Made by a program: the position numbers and the translations under genes. DNA of 64,000 nt from Paenibacillus sp. ACRRY (GTDB lineage: Bacteria > Bacillota > Bacilli > Paenibacillales > Paenibacillaceae). The stretch is from NCBI RefSeq assembly GCF_022346995.1, contig NZ_JAKRNM010000013.1:1-64000 (forward strand), given 5' to 3'. The notes beneath the pieces were generated by a model. That model had not been told where the DNA came from. It saw only the letters and a program-made list of their open reading frames with translations, and did not search any database. Positions 43,496-53,613 of the stretch are shown here, piece by piece; position 1 is the first letter of the stretch, and each line of letters opens with the position of its first letter.

Positions 43496-43805
43496 ACATA
43501 CACTCTCCCTATAGTAGTTTCTGTTTGGCCGCTTCCTTACTCTTCATTTCATAATGTTCTCTTCTTGACCCTTGTCTTTCATAGCTTTTCTTACTTACGC
43601 TTGCCTCCGAAAAGGTGCCCAAGCCATGCGTGTGCCTTCTCCCCTGCACCTCCATGCGAGGTGGAGCGGAGGGAGCATGATGCGACGGAGAAGCGGAGCG
43701 TTCGCCTTTGATACCCGGTGGCTTCCTTGTCTCAATTCATCCTGGCCACCGGGGAGCAACAGCGATCGAAAGCGCACATACTCCCGGAGCGGCCTACACT
43801 CGCCC
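43496..43805 (-). other. Structured 310-bp intercistronic region in the sugar ABC operon
   Basis: Unusually long gap between second permease and binding protein. It is richer in G and C than its surroundings and contains several inverted repeats: CCGGTGGC/GCCACCGG (arms near 43708 and 43744), CACCTC-CATGC-GAGGTG (near 43651) and smaller ones. No reading frame with a ribosome site. Such regions often stabilise the binding-protein mRNA or partly terminate transcription so that binding protein is made in excess. The G+C-rich palindromic pattern also resembles dispersed intergenic repeats. Confidence 0.45.
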
Positions 43806-44642
43806 TCACCCCTTAACTGATCCAGCGGTAATGCCCTGAATAATGTACTTCTGCATCAGCAGGAAGAAGATAATGATTGGCATGATGCCCAGCACCAGGG
43901 CAGGCAATGCCAGATCCCATTGCTTCGTATATTGACCGAATAGCGCAAAGGTCGCAATCGGGATCGTACGCAGGTTGGAGCTTTGCAAGATTAGGGATGG
44001 AAGCAGATAGTCATTCCAGATCCAGAGGGTATTCAGGATAATGACCGTGACATACATCGGCTTCATCAGCGGGAACACAATCCGGAAGAATACCCCGTAT
44101 ACAGAGCTGCCATCCACCCGGGCGGCTTCTTCGATCTCAACCGGGACCGATTTAACGAAACCATGGAACAGGAACACCGACATGGGTGCACCAAATCCGA
44201 GATAACAGATGATTAATCCGCCCAGACTGTCGATCAGCCCAAGATTACTGGTTACCGTAACAAGCGGAATCATGATAGACTGAAACGGAATCACCATGGC
44301 GGCAATGAACATGCCGAACAGAACCCGGTTGAAGCGCGTATCACTGCGAACCATTCGGTATGCAGCCATGGAGCTGATCAGTACAAGCAGCAGGTTGCTG
44401 ACCACCGTAACGATAAGTGAATTCATCAGTGCCGAAGGGAATTGGATTTTCTCCCAAGCGTTTGCATAGTTGCCCCATTGAAAGACTTCCGGCCATGCCG
44501 CTGAGTTCGTGAGCAGGTCACCAAATGTTTTGACCGAATTGACAAACAGGAAGTAGAACGGAACCAGGAACAGGAGTCCAATCAGTACCATAATGATCTC
44601 GGTTACGATCGTACTGAAGCGGTAGTTTTTCGTCGTTTCCAT
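43806..44642 (-). CDS. Carbohydrate ABC transporter permease, MalG type
   Basis: 278 aa with six helices and the EAA loop EEAARVDGSSVYGVFFRIVFPL that docks the ATPase. The end (QKYIIQGITAGSVKG) is the standard MalG/UgpE C-terminus. The ATG follows the upstream stop directly (TAGATG), so translation is coupled. Confidence 0.93.
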   Translation of the reverse strand: METTKNYRFSTIVTEIIMVLIGLLFLVPFYFLFVNSVKTFGDLLTNSAAWPEVFQWGNYANAWEKIQFPSALMNSLIVTVVSNLLLVLISSMAAYRMVRSDTRFNRVLFGMFIAAMVIPFQSIMIPLVTVTSNLGLIDSLGGLIICYLGFGAPMSVFLFHGFVKSVPVEIEEAARVDGSSVYGVFFRIVFPLMKPMYVTVIILNTLWIWNDYLLPSLILQSSNLRTIPIATFALFGQYTKQWDLALPALVLGIMPIIIFFLLMQKYIIQGITAGSVKG

Positions 44643-45524
44643 CTATGCCTCTACCTCCTTGCTCTTCGTCAGACGGACCTGAATCATCGTAATGATCGCA
44701 ACAATCACGAAGAAGATGAGTGCTTTTGCCGTACCAATACCATAACGGTTGTTCACAAATGCCTCGTTGTAAATGTTAAGTGCAACGGACTCCGTCGATC
44801 CAAACGGTCCACCTTTGGTCAGTGACAGATTAAGATCGAACATCTTGAATGACCAGGAGATCGCCAGGAACAGGCAGATCGTTACCCCAGGCATAATGAG
44901 CGGTAGAATGATGCTCCGCAGTACCTGCCAGCGGCTTGCTCCATCAATTTCAGCAGCTTCCAGCAGATCCGGCGACACATTGGTTAGGGACGAGATGTAG
45001 ATAACCATCAGATACCCTGCGGTCTGCCAGACAAATACAATGACGATTCCCCAGAAAGCGGTCGGCTCGTCTCCCAGCCAAGGGAGGTTGAAGAAGGACC
45101 AGCCGGTCACGTCGCCAACTGCTGAAAACCCTTTCACAAATATGAACTGCCAGATAAAGCCGAGCAACAGTCCACCAATCACGTTAGGCATAAAAAAGAT
45201 CGTGCGCAGAATGTTTCTCGTCTTGAGCGGTTTGGTCAGGAAGTACGCCAGGAAAAAACCAATGATATTGGTCAGTACCACACCGACTACCGTAAAACGG
45301 ACCGTGAACCAAAACGCTGTTTGGAATTTGGGGTCATTCGCAAAAATATGCAGGAAGTTGTCGAACCCTACCCAATTGATATTCTCCGACACCCCGTTCC
45401 AATCTGTAAAGGAGTAATACATTCCCAGCAGGAAAGGGACCACGATGATGAGAATAAAAAACACGATGGAGGGACCCACGAACACAAGCTGCTGTAACAG
45501 CTGTGAAGATTTGCGATGCTTCAT
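44643..45524 (-). CDS. Carbohydrate ABC transporter permease, MalF type
   Basis: 293 aa from the ATG at 45524 (MKHRKSSQLLQQLVFVGPSI), with AAGGGGAG 7 nt upstream. Six helices; EAA loop LEAAEIDGASRWQVLRSIIL. An in-frame extension to 45674 overlaps the divergent kinase promoter region and lacks a ribosome site. First gene of the operon, divergent from the two-component genes by 143 bp. Confidence 0.93.
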   Translation of the reverse strand: MKHRKSSQLLQQLVFVGPSIVFFILIIVVPFLLGMYYSFTDWNGVSENINWVGFDNFLHIFANDPKFQTAFWFTVRFTVVGVVLTNIIGFFLAYFLTKPLKTRNILRTIFFMPNVIGGLLLGFIWQFIFVKGFSAVGDVTGWSFFNLPWLGDEPTAFWGIVIVFVWQTAGYLMVIYISSLTNVSPDLLEAAEIDGASRWQVLRSIILPLIMPGVTICLFLAISWSFKMFDLNLSLTKGGPFGSTESVALNIYNEAFVNNRYGIGTAKALIFFVIVAIITMIQVRLTKSKEVEA

Positions 45525-45667
45525 ATCGTTCTCCCCTTCTATAGATGGATGGAATTGGTCTCTTTTTCTATTAAACCCCAATATTCCGGTTGGAAACACT
45601 GACCCTCGTGAACAGTTGGGTGTAAAATATTGTCCTTTCTTAACCTGCAACCAGAAGGGGTGTCCCG

Positions 45668-47497
45668 ATGTCAAAATACTACAGTATTCGCACCAAATTA
45701 ATCGCTTTCATGCTCATAGCCACCACGCTTCCCCTGCTGGCTTCCATCAGCATGACATTCATCCAGACCAAAACAGCCTTGCGCGAGCAGGCCGTTGCCG
45801 AGAACAAACGTCTTATCTATCAGGCATCCACCAACCTCAACAACTATGTGGATAATGTGGCGCGAGCATCGCTTGCCGTATATAGCGACCCTAATTTCCT
45901 GCGGAATCTGGCAAAAATCCCTGGGGATTATCGCGCTGTAGCCGAGGTGTATACAACGCTGCAGACCATACGCTCAGCTGTACCGGATGTGTTCCAGCTC
46001 TATTTGCACTCGTTTGCAGCCAATCAATCCACCTTAATTATGAGCCCTTTTCCGAAGCGGGAGGAACGAAAACAAGCCTATTCCGACACTCTCCATGGAA
46101 AACCAGGGGATGAGAGCCCGGATATATGGGTAGAATCGGCGCATATGAGTCACACTTACGGATTCAAGGCGGCTTCCGCGGATGATCCTGCACGAACTGT
46201 AATTACATTACATCGTGTAATCAAGGATGTTCCGTCAACCGAACGCCTGGGCGTGCTCGCCATAGACCTGAACATGGATACCATTGCGGCGATCTGCAGC
46301 AGGCTGTACGATCCAGAGAAGGAACAGATCTATGTCGTGGATGGTCAGAATCAGATCATATACCAAGGCCGTTCTGAAGTCAGTGGAACAGATCAATTAA
46401 GGCAGGAAGCATCCAGGGAGCTGGATGCAGCACGAACCGGAACGGGAACAAGCCGCACCGCTGCAGGACATTTTGAACAAGAGCATTCCATGTATGTCTA
46501 TCAACAGATGGGCAGCACCTTTGCCGACTGGACGATCATTAAACAAATTCCGAATGAGACGCTGTATGCCAGGGCTACCACACTGACATGGAATAATGCC
46601 ATGATTGCCATTGCTGCGCTTCTGCTCGTTATCGTAGCTACCCTGTTCATCTCGATCCGCATCACCGGACCACTCAAACAGTTAATGCGGTATATGAACC
46701 AGATTCAGGCGGGACGTCTGCATGTGGATATTCGGCTTAAGAGCCGGGATGAAATCGGAGTACTTGCGCGACATTTTCGGGATATGATGGATACGGTAAA
46801 CAACCTGATTTTGCGAGAATACCGACTGGAAATTGCCAATAAAACCAACCAGCTCAAAGCATTGCAGGCTCAGATCCATCCACATTTTTTATACAATACG
46901 CTGCAATCCATAGGCACACTCGCCCTTCAGCATCAAGGGCAGCGAGTGTACGTGCTCCTCTCTTCCCTCTCCAAAATGCTGCGTTACAGCATGCGGGACC
47001 AAACGCGTGTCACCTTGCGGGAGGAAGCCGAGCATGCACGGTTGTTTCTGGAACTTCAACAGGAGCGGTTTGGTGACCGCCTGGAGGTACAGCTTGATTT
47101 TGCCGAAGATACATTACGCACCGAACTGCCCAGAATGACCCTGCAGCCATTGATTGAGAATTATTTCAAGCACGGAGCGGATGTACAGCCCGGTAAAGGC
47201 TTCATTCGAATTAGCAGTCGCAGGACATCTGACCACTGGATTGAAATTCAACTGGAGAATAACGGACCTCCCATACCAGAGGAGAAGTTGTCCGAGATTC
47301 AGGAATGGCTAAGGCTGGTTCACACCTCTTCCGGACTTGCTGCTCAAGATTCCGATCCATCGGAATCGATCGGCCTTCGGAATGTGATGCGCAGGCTCCA
47401 ACTGAACTCGCCGCCAGAGCATACAGCTATGTTGGAGATCAGCAACCTGGAACCAAACGGCGTCATGATTAAGCTCAACATTTACGCGGGGGAGTGA
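45668..47497 (+). CDS. YesM-type sensor histidine kinase
   Basis: 609 aa. Two helices (about 13-32 and 306-327) bound an extracytoplasmic sensor, then HAMP, then the His_kinase domain with the phospho-accepting His in QIHPHFLYNTLQSI and an ATP-binding domain with LIENYFKHGA and SIGLRNVMRRL. This is the YesM/LytS-like kinase class that pairs with AraC-type response regulators. AAGGGGTG precedes the ATG. Probably senses sugar through the adjacent transporter and induces it. Confidence 0.92.
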   Translation: MSKYYSIRTKLIAFMLIATTLPLLASISMTFIQTKTALREQAVAENKRLIYQASTNLNNYVDNVARASLAVYSDPNFLRNLAKIPGDYRAVAEVYTTLQTIRSAVPDVFQLYLHSFAANQSTLIMSPFPKREERKQAYSDTLHGKPGDESPDIWVESAHMSHTYGFKAASADDPARTVITLHRVIKDVPSTERLGVLAIDLNMDTIAAICSRLYDPEKEQIYVVDGQNQIIYQGRSEVSGTDQLRQEASRELDAARTGTGTSRTAAGHFEQEHSMYVYQQMGSTFADWTIIKQIPNETLYARATTLTWNNAMIAIAALLLVIVATLFISIRITGPLKQLMRYMNQIQAGRLHVDIRLKSRDEIGVLARHFRDMMDTVNNLILREYRLEIANKTNQLKALQAQIHPHFLYNTLQSIGTLALQHQGQRVYVLLSSLSKMLRYSMRDQTRVTLREEAEHARLFLELQQERFGDRLEVQLDFAEDTLRTELPRMTLQPLIENYFKHGADVQPGKGFIRISSRRTSDHWIEIQLENNGPPIPEEKLSEIQEWLRLVHTSSGLAAQDSDPSESIGLRNVMRRLQLNSPPEHTAMLEISNLEPNGVMIKLNIYAGE

Positions 47498-47502
47498 ACA
47501 AC

Positions 47503-49137
47503 ATGAAAGCACTTATTGTTGATGATGAAAAGCACGTCCGCGACGCAATCCGGCTGCTTGGGCATTGGGATGATCTGGGGATAGATACCCTTCTTGAAGC
47601 CGCAGACGGCCATGAAGCAGCAGCAGCAATCTCTTCCTACCAACCGGAAATTGTTCTTAGCGACATGCGCATGCCTGGTCAGGATGGTATGGCCCTGCTG
47701 GAATGGATATCGATTCACGCTCCGCAGAGCAAGGTACTGGTTATCAGTGGGTATGACGATTTTGAGCTTGTCAGGCATGCGATTCGCTACGGGGGCATGG
47801 ATTATCTGCTCAAGCCCGTGGAAGCGGATGAGCTGAATGCTTCCCTATCCAAAGCCGTGAGCGCCTGGCAGGAAGAAGAATCCACCCGTTTGCAGGCAGC
47901 ACGCCAATCCATTGTAGTCAACCGCATGCGGCCTCACTATCATGACAGGCTGCTGACAGAACTTGTGACTGGACGTGGCAATGGTCAAGCTCAGATTCAG
48001 CGACTGTGGGATGAGCTGAATCTTCCGGTTAAGGCTGGAAATTGCAATATTGCTGTCACCAGCCTGTCCCATTTGGACGCAGAATGTCTGGCCAAATATC
48101 GCAGCCATCCCGACCTGCTTGTATTCTCCGTTCTGAATATTTGCGCCGAGATGTTATCCACACCTGAGGAAGGCGTAGCATTCCGTCATTTGGATCAGCC
48201 TGATGAGATCGTATTATTGCACTGGGGAAGCTGCACTTCTCTTCGCCCCTTGCTTGAGAAGATAAACGATGGATTGCAGCAAACCATCCAGCGCCGGCTT
48301 CACTTTGGTGTCTCTGCGTGCGAATCCTATCCTTCCGGAATTGCAGCTGCCTATCAGGAAGCCAGCCTCCGGTTATGGAGGCGCAATACGCTCCAGAACG
48401 TTCAAAGATTCCACGATTCTCTGGAGACTTCCTCAGGGAGTAACAAAGGGTTACGTTTAAATGCTTATGAAGAACCCATGCGGCTTGCCTCGATGAGTGG
48501 GCGTGCTTCCAGTGTGGCTACTGCTGTGGCAGAGTGGATCGAGCCCATAACCCAGTTTCAGATCATCTCTGCCGAACAGGTTCATCAGTGGATGGAAGAA
48601 ATGGAATGGATCCTTGGGCGGTGGCTTGATGATGCGGTAGACTCTCCGCCAGCAAGCGATGAGGATGCAGTGGAGGAACAGTCCATCCCATTTGCGGAAT
48701 TACCATTGGACTCTGAAGGACTACTGTCCTTATCGATGCTTCGGTCTCTGCTGGAACAGCGACTACTGGCAGCGGGGAAAGCTCTTACTTTTCATCCAAA
48801 TACCCATGCTGATCCGATGACCGATATTGCGCGCTACACAGATGCCCACTATCAAGAGGATCTGTCCCTGCAGCAGATTGCTGCAAGGTTCTATCTCAGC
48901 CGAGAGTATATATCTCGCAAATTCAAACAGCAGTTCGGTTTGAACTGGTCCGAATATCTGGGGAAACTGCGAATTAACAATGCCAAACTGCTCCTCCAGA
49001 ATCCTTCACTGCGAATCGTTAAAATTTCAGAAATGGTTGGATACCAGGATGAGAAGTACTTCAGCAAAGTATTTAAAAAGATGGAAGGCTTAACCCCCGG
49101 AGAATATCGTAAAACGTTAACGGAGGCGAATACCTAG
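47503..49137 (+). CDS. YesN-type response regulator, AraC-family output
   Basis: 544 aa from the ATG at 47503 (MKALIVDDEKHVRDA), GGGGGAG 10 nt upstream and 5 nt after the kinase stop. Receiver domain 1-120 with phosphorylated Asp in VLSDMRMPG and Lys in YLLKPVEADE. The C-terminal AraC domain has two helix-turn-helix motifs (DLSLQQIAARFYLSREYISR and IVKISEMVGYQDEKYFSKVF). The 250-residue linker is typical of YesN regulators. Likely activates the divergent sugar ABC operon. Its last 4 bp overlap the convergent transporter gene. Confidence 0.93.
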   Translation: MKALIVDDEKHVRDAIRLLGHWDDLGIDTLLEAADGHEAAAAISSYQPEIVLSDMRMPGQDGMALLEWISIHAPQSKVLVISGYDDFELVRHAIRYGGMDYLLKPVEADELNASLSKAVSAWQEEESTRLQAARQSIVVNRMRPHYHDRLLTELVTGRGNGQAQIQRLWDELNLPVKAGNCNIAVTSLSHLDAECLAKYRSHPDLLVFSVLNICAEMLSTPEEGVAFRHLDQPDEIVLLHWGSCTSLRPLLEKINDGLQQTIQRRLHFGVSACESYPSGIAAAYQEASLRLWRRNTLQNVQRFHDSLETSSGSNKGLRLNAYEEPMRLASMSGRASSVATAVAEWIEPITQFQIISAEQVHQWMEEMEWILGRWLDDAVDSPPASDEDAVEEQSIPFAELPLDSEGLLSLSMLRSLLEQRLLAAGKALTFHPNTHADPMTDIARYTDAHYQEDLSLQQIAARFYLSREYISRKFKQQFGLNWSEYLGKLRINNAKLLLQNPSLRIVKISEMVGYQDEKYFSKVFKKMEGLTPGEYRKTLTEANT

Positions 49138-50111
49138 CAATTATCTCTTTTATCTTTAATGAAGAATGAAGGCACCAAACGAATGTAGATTAACTCCCCC
49201 GCTAATTCGACAATGGTTTGGGTTACGATGGCGGCAGCAGCTATTGTAGCCCATTCTTCCGGGAGCGCAAGCGCAAGCGGCAGCACGACGAGTGAATTGC
49301 GGGTCGCCGAGCTGAAGATCAGCGCACGTCCGGCACCGACGTCCAGTCGAAACAGAAGGGCCACCAAACGGGATAGAAATGGCATCAATAAAAGAAAAGA
49401 TACGTAAATAGGAATAGCATTCACGATCATAGCAAAGTCTGAATACACCTTGCCAATCTGCGAGGCAACCACCACAATTAATGCCAGCGCCATCATCGGA
49501 ACAGGCAGCCAGGCCGCTGCATCCATCAGCTTCTCTCCACCTGCGCTTCCCCTCGACCACACTTGAGTAAGGATTGCCAGAATTAAGGGTATAACAATGA
49601 GAACCAGGAATGCCTCTACGAATGGCCCCACTTTCATCAGCTGGGCTGCCTCTTTCCCGGTCAATAACCACAAATACAAAGGCAGTAATACCATCTGCAC
49701 CACGAATAAGATCGGTGTTACCGCCAGCATAAGCTTTTCATTCCCACGTCCAAGCTGGGTAAAAACAATGACATAATCGATGCACGGGGTTAGCAGCACC
49801 AGGTACACGCCGATAAGAACCGCAGGCGATTGCGGAAATATCCAGGTTAGCAGCGATACAATTACAGGTACAACGACAAAATTGGCTGTTAGTAAAGCGC
49901 CAATAAATCTGTGGTTGGATAATGATTGTTTCAACTGCAAAAAAGGAATCTGTGTAAACATGCTGTATAGCAAAATGGCCAGCACGGGTGAAACTGTGTA
50001 CTGCAAAGCCGATCCCCATTCAGCGTTTCCCAGGCCAATGGCTGCACCAATAAGCAGTGCAACCATGTAGAACCAGGTTTGTTGCTTCTCCATCGTCTCT
50101 CTTGTAAGCAA
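49134..50111 (-). CDS. BASS/ACR3-like transporter (arsenic-resistance-type)
   Basis: 325 aa with ten predicted helices. Motifs of the BASS/ACR3 superfamily are present: LTPCIDYVIVFTQLGRGNEK with the conserved Cys and helix-breaking Pro, IFSSATRNSLVVLPLALALP and VELAGELIYIRLVP. Often annotated as an arsenic resistance protein, but no arsR or arsC lies nearby, so the substrate is uncertain. The start at 50111 is TTG with GGAGG 7 nt upstream; a Met at 50093 is an alternative. Confidence 0.8.
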   Translation of the reverse strand: MLTRETMEKQQTWFYMVALLIGAAIGLGNAEWGSALQYTVSPVLAILLYSMFTQIPFLQLKQSLSNHRFIGALLTANFVVVPVIVSLLTWIFPQSPAVLIGVYLVLLTPCIDYVIVFTQLGRGNEKLMLAVTPILFVVQMVLLPLYLWLLTGKEAAQLMKVGPFVEAFLVLIVIPLILAILTQVWSRGSAGGEKLMDAAAWLPVPMMALALIVVVASQIGKVYSDFAMIVNAIPIYVSFLLLMPFLSRLVALLFRLDVGAGRALIFSSATRNSLVVLPLALALPEEWATIAAAAIVTQTIVELAGELIYIRLVPSFFIKDKRDNC

Positions 50112-50320
50112 ACTTCATCCTCCTTATTTGGGGCATATTCTTCTTGCATTATGCGTACATTGGACAGAGCATGGATCAGGGAGCAAAAAATACGGGTCAC
50201 ACCATCATGCATCCTGTGAATTTTTTGCGGCTCCTTATTAGAATGTGGAAGAATTGGGTATATTCATTGTAGACTGACCCGTGGTTCATTTATTCTTTTG
50301 TAAACCAAGGAGGATGCACA

Positions 50321-51079
50321 ATGTCTCGTAACAATCCGTACAAATGGTTAAACGCGATTGGTTTTATCGCAGTTATCGTTGTAAACTACCTGTCGAATTC
50401 TCTACCCATCGGCGGGAGAACCAACAAGGAAGTATCCGATATGTATCCTGTGCTGCTTACACCTTCAGGGTACGCCTTCTCCATCTGGGGATTAATCTAT
50501 CTGCTGCTTGCAGGCTTCGTGATCTATCAGTTTCTTCCTTCATCGTTTAAAAGGGATTCCATCACCCGGCTCGGTTACTGGTTTCTGGCAAGCTGCGTCT
50601 TTAACGTAGCTTGGATCTTCGCTTTTCAAAATCTTCAGACAGGCCTCGCCCTGCTTATTATTGTATTGCTTCTGCTGTGCCTGATCATGCTGTATCTCAA
50701 AACGCGCGCCATCACCCTCCCAACAACGGCGGAGATTTGGCTGGTTAAACTGCCATTCAGCATCTATCTTGGATGGGTTAGTGTGGCGACCATTATTAAT
50801 GCAGCTGTTCTATTATACAAAATTGGCTGGGATGGTTTCGGTATCAGCGAACCTGCCTGGACGATTATCATGCTCATTGTAGGTCTTGTGCTGGCTGTAT
50901 TCGTGAGTTTCCCTTATCGGGACAGCATCTACCCGCTTGTATTTACGTGGGCATATATTGCCATCGCACTTAAGCAGAAAGATGTTTCCTCCGTTTATTA
51001 TACGGCGATTATCCTTGCAATCTTGCTTGCGATCTATGCCGTATATCTCTTCTTCGCCCGTAACCAAGACCGTGATTAA
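50321..51079 (+). CDS. TspO/MBR-family tryptophan-rich sensory protein
   Basis: 252 aa. Five to seven helices with the TspO pattern: TPSGYAFSIWGLIYLLLAGF matches the conserved P-x-W-x-F-x-x-W/I-W region, and later WLVKLPFSIYLGWVSVATI fits the fifth-helix ligand region. Longer than classic TspO (about 160 aa), like the larger Bacillota members. TspO proteins bind porphyrins and cholesterol-like molecules. GGAGG precedes the ATG. Confidence 0.85.
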   Translation: MSRNNPYKWLNAIGFIAVIVVNYLSNSLPIGGRTNKEVSDMYPVLLTPSGYAFSIWGLIYLLLAGFVIYQFLPSSFKRDSITRLGYWFLASCVFNVAWIFAFQNLQTGLALLIIVLLLLCLIMLYLKTRAITLPTTAEIWLVKLPFSIYLGWVSVATIINAAVLLYKIGWDGFGISEPAWTIIMLIVGLVLAVFVSFPYRDSIYPLVFTWAYIAIALKQKDVSSVYYTAIILAILLAIYAVYLFFARNQDRD

Positions 51080-51108
51080 GTGGAAAGAATCCATTGTAAA
51101 CGTCGTTG

Positions 51109-51150
51109 AAAAAAGCCGATTCCGGTCAACTCATTCGGAATCGGCTTTTT
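51109..51150. terminator. Bidirectional terminator
   Basis: Perfect arms AAAAAGCCGATTCCG and CGGAATCGGCTTTTT around an 11-nt loop. It serves the plus-strand TspO gene and the minus-strand ridA ending at 51186. Confidence 0.9.
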
Positions 51151-51185
51151 ATGTATTGTAACACTCAGAGAAGAGTGTTCCCGTT

Positions 51186-51560
51186 CTATTTCAGGGCGAT
51201 AACTTCGATCTCCACAAGCGCATCCTTCGGCAAACGAGCTACTTCAACCGCACTGCGTGCCGGGTAAGGCTGTTCGAAAAATGTGCTGTATACCTCATTC
51301 ACAGGAACAAAGTCGTTCATGTCTTTCAGGAATACAGTCGTTTTAACCACTTTATCCATGCTTGTGCCTGCTGCTTCCAATATTGCTTTTACGTTACTTA
51401 AGGACAAGCGGGTCTGTTCCTGAACATCTGCGCCGAACTCTCCCGTTTGGGGATTCAGGCCTAGCTGACCGGATGTGTAGACAAAATCGCCTGCAGCAAC
51501 AGCCTGGCTGTATGGACCGATAGCACCTGGAGCCTGATCTGTAGAAATTGGTTTTTTCAT
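51186..51560 (-). CDS. ridA: RidA reactive imine/enamine deaminase
   Basis: 124 aa from the ATG at 51560 (MKKPISTDQAPGAIGPYSQA), AAGGAG 11 nt upstream. All archetype RidA markers are present: GPYSQAV, SGQLGLNP, TTVFLKDMNDF, and the catalytic Arg in YPARSAVEV followed by the LPKDALVEIEVIA end. It hydrolyses enamine and imine intermediates made by PLP enzymes. Last gene of a minus-strand group with the SDR and MFS genes. Confidence 0.95.
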   Translation of the reverse strand: MKKPISTDQAPGAIGPYSQAVAAGDFVYTSGQLGLNPQTGEFGADVQEQTRLSLSNVKAILEAAGTSMDKVVKTTVFLKDMNDFVPVNEVYSTFFEQPYPARSAVEVARLPKDALVEIEVIALK

Positions 51561-51632
51561 GGGCCGATTCTCCTTCATGTTTTCAAGTTTTGAAGCTTAT
51601 TATACCATGTTCCTCTCCTGCCAAGAAACATC

Positions 51633-52313
51633 TCAGGAATTCTCTGTGCCAAGTGCATGAATCACTTCATTGGAGTAGACATGGTTGCCTTTGGCTCTGA
51701 CAAGCGCAATATTAATCATAGCCCTGGCGATGGTTGAAGCATGTATCGCACGGTATTTGGCAGCTTTCCCCTTCATCCAGCGATCCATGAAGGTCATCAG
51801 GTGGGCGGCAAGCTGTTCTCCAACACGCTTTTCTCCGCGGTCACCCAAGATCAGCGATGGTCTGAAGATATGCAAAGAACGGAAACCAACCGAGGATAGA
51901 GCTTGCTCCATCTCTCCTTTGGTTCGACTATAAAATACTCGCGAACCCGCATTCGCCCCCATGGAGGAAATCACAAGCATCTGGGACAACCCCTGCTCGT
52001 TCGCAAGTTTGGCCGCTTCTACCGGATAGTGAAGATCGACCTTGCGGAAATTTTCCTGACTGCCTGCTTTTTTGATCGTCGTGCCCAGACAGCAGTATAA
52101 GTCATCCATATGATGAAACAAATCCTTGGCGTCCCCCAGTTGATCCCAATCCACGACATATTGTTCAAGCTTGGGATGCTCAAGTTCCAGTCGCTTCCTG
52201 ACCAGAATGCGTACTAATCCATATTCGGGTTGCCGAAGCAAACGATGGACGAGCAAGCTGCCCACCAGACCTGTGGCCCCGATCACAACGGCCTTTCGCC
52301 CGCTAATTTCCAT
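51633..52313 (-). CDS. NAD(P)-binding oxidoreductase, TIP30/HTATIP2-like
   Basis: 226 aa from the ATG at 52313 (MEISGRKAVVIGATGLVGSL), GGAGGG 6 nt upstream; an ATG at 52319 is too close to it. Rossmann motif GATGLVGSLL; YCCLGTTIKKAG, SSMGANAGS, Tyr-x3-Lys in YSRTKGEME and the end FRPSLILG match the HTATIP2-like atypical SDRs. Substrate unknown. It begins 26 bp after the MFS stop. Confidence 0.88.
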   Translation of the reverse strand: MEISGRKAVVIGATGLVGSLLVHRLLRQPEYGLVRILVRKRLELEHPKLEQYVVDWDQLGDAKDLFHHMDDLYCCLGTTIKKAGSQENFRKVDLHYPVEAAKLANEQGLSQMLVISSMGANAGSRVFYSRTKGEMEQALSSVGFRSLHIFRPSLILGDRGEKRVGEQLAAHLMTFMDRWMKGKAAKYRAIHASTIARAMINIALVRAKGNHVYSNEVIHALGTENS

Positions 52314-52338
52314 ACTCATCCCTCCATTTCATCTGTGA

Positions 52339-53613
52339 TTATGATCTCAGAAGTACTCGGCGCCCCAACGTAAAAGCAAGAAGCAGCATGGCGACACCAA
52401 TACCTACCTGAAATCCATAGGTAGCCATCCAATTCAGCGTCTCCGGCCATTCTTCCATTTTCTCATACAACCAACCGCCAATCAGCGGTCCGAGGAACGA
52501 CGTTACCCCTGTTAAGGCTGAGTAGACGGCGACGAACATCGGTCTTTCACTTTTTGGCGTATCTCCGATCGTAAAGTTGAAGGCCAGCTGGTTAAATCCT
52601 CCGACACCGATACCAAGAAAGATATGAGACATAAAAAGTGCAATCAAAACGGGCATAAACGACATTAAACCCCAGGACAGACAGGAGAGTGCGATGATCG
52701 GCAATGTCCAAAATAATAAGGTTTTGTTGCTGAATCGTGCGTTCAGATTACCCCAAATATAGAATCCGGCCATCATGACGATGGTCTGTACCACCGTAAT
52801 GAGAGAAACCATCTGATAATTAATGTTAAGCAAGTCAAGCATTACATAAGAATACAGCGGAACAATCAGAGTCTGAATCCATAACCAAACCGCCAGAAAT
52901 AGCGCAGCTTTCAGAAAAGACCGATCCTGAAACGGCTTGTTCAACATCCGCCAGAAAACCGTCTCGGTCGAACGTTCAAAGGGGACATCCGGATAGAAGA
53001 AATAAATGACGATATTCGCTATCGCACAGATCCATACCGGAATAAACAGAATCAGGAAGCCCGCCTCGCCCGGAAAACGGTCCAAAACGATACCTCCTAC
53101 AAACAAGCATACGCTTCCAAGCGCATTCAGAATCGTATTCCGAATGCCGAAATAACGTCCCCTCACTTTGGCAGGTACGATGTCCCCAATCAAAGAGGTC
53201 CAGATCATGCCCCCGATGGTATTGGATATGAATGCAACCGTGTACATTCCAATGTAAACGCCTACCCACCATTCTTTGGGGAAAAGGAAGGGAATTAATC
53301 CGGTCGCGCTCCACAAGATGCGATGTACCCCAACGAATAGCAGCAGCATGCGTTTCCGGCTGCGAATACGCTGCATCCAGAAGGCTGCTCCAATCTGGGC
53401 GATATTCACAAACGTGGTTATGGCGAGTACAAAACCAATGTGTCTTGACCCGGCCCCAAGATACAGCAGAAATCCCGTTAAGAATGGTCCACCCAGCAAT
53501 GTTTGCAATATAATTGCCGGTACACCCTCCCATGTTGCGATCGATAAGTTGATGCGTTGTGTCGAACCCTTGCGACGTTTGCCAGCAAACGAGGGAGGGT
53601 TAACTTTGACCAT
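52339..53613 (-). CDS. MFS transporter
   Basis: 424 aa with about 12 helices. The cytoplasmic loop 2-3 (FWMQRIRSRKRMLLLFVG), VRGRYFGIRNTI and the repeated LNARFSNKTLLFWT pattern after the central loop identify a major facilitator. The ribosome site is weak (GGAGTG far upstream), so the start is tentative. Substrate unknown. Confidence 0.85.
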   Translation of the reverse strand: MVKVNPPSFAGKRRKGSTQRINLSIATWEGVPAIILQTLLGGPFLTGFLLYLGAGSRHIGFVLAITTFVNIAQIGAAFWMQRIRSRKRMLLLFVGVHRILWSATGLIPFLFPKEWWVGVYIGMYTVAFISNTIGGMIWTSLIGDIVPAKVRGRYFGIRNTILNALGSVCLFVGGIVLDRFPGEAGFLILFIPVWICAIANIVIYFFYPDVPFERSTETVFWRMLNKPFQDRSFLKAALFLAVWLWIQTLIVPLYSYVMLDLLNINYQMVSLITVVQTIVMMAGFYIWGNLNARFSNKTLLFWTLPIIALSCLSWGLMSFMPVLIALFMSHIFLGIGVGGFNQLAFNFTIGDTPKSERPMFVAVYSALTGVTSFLGPLIGGWLYEKMEEWPETLNWMATYGFQVGIGVAMLLLAFTLGRRVLLRS

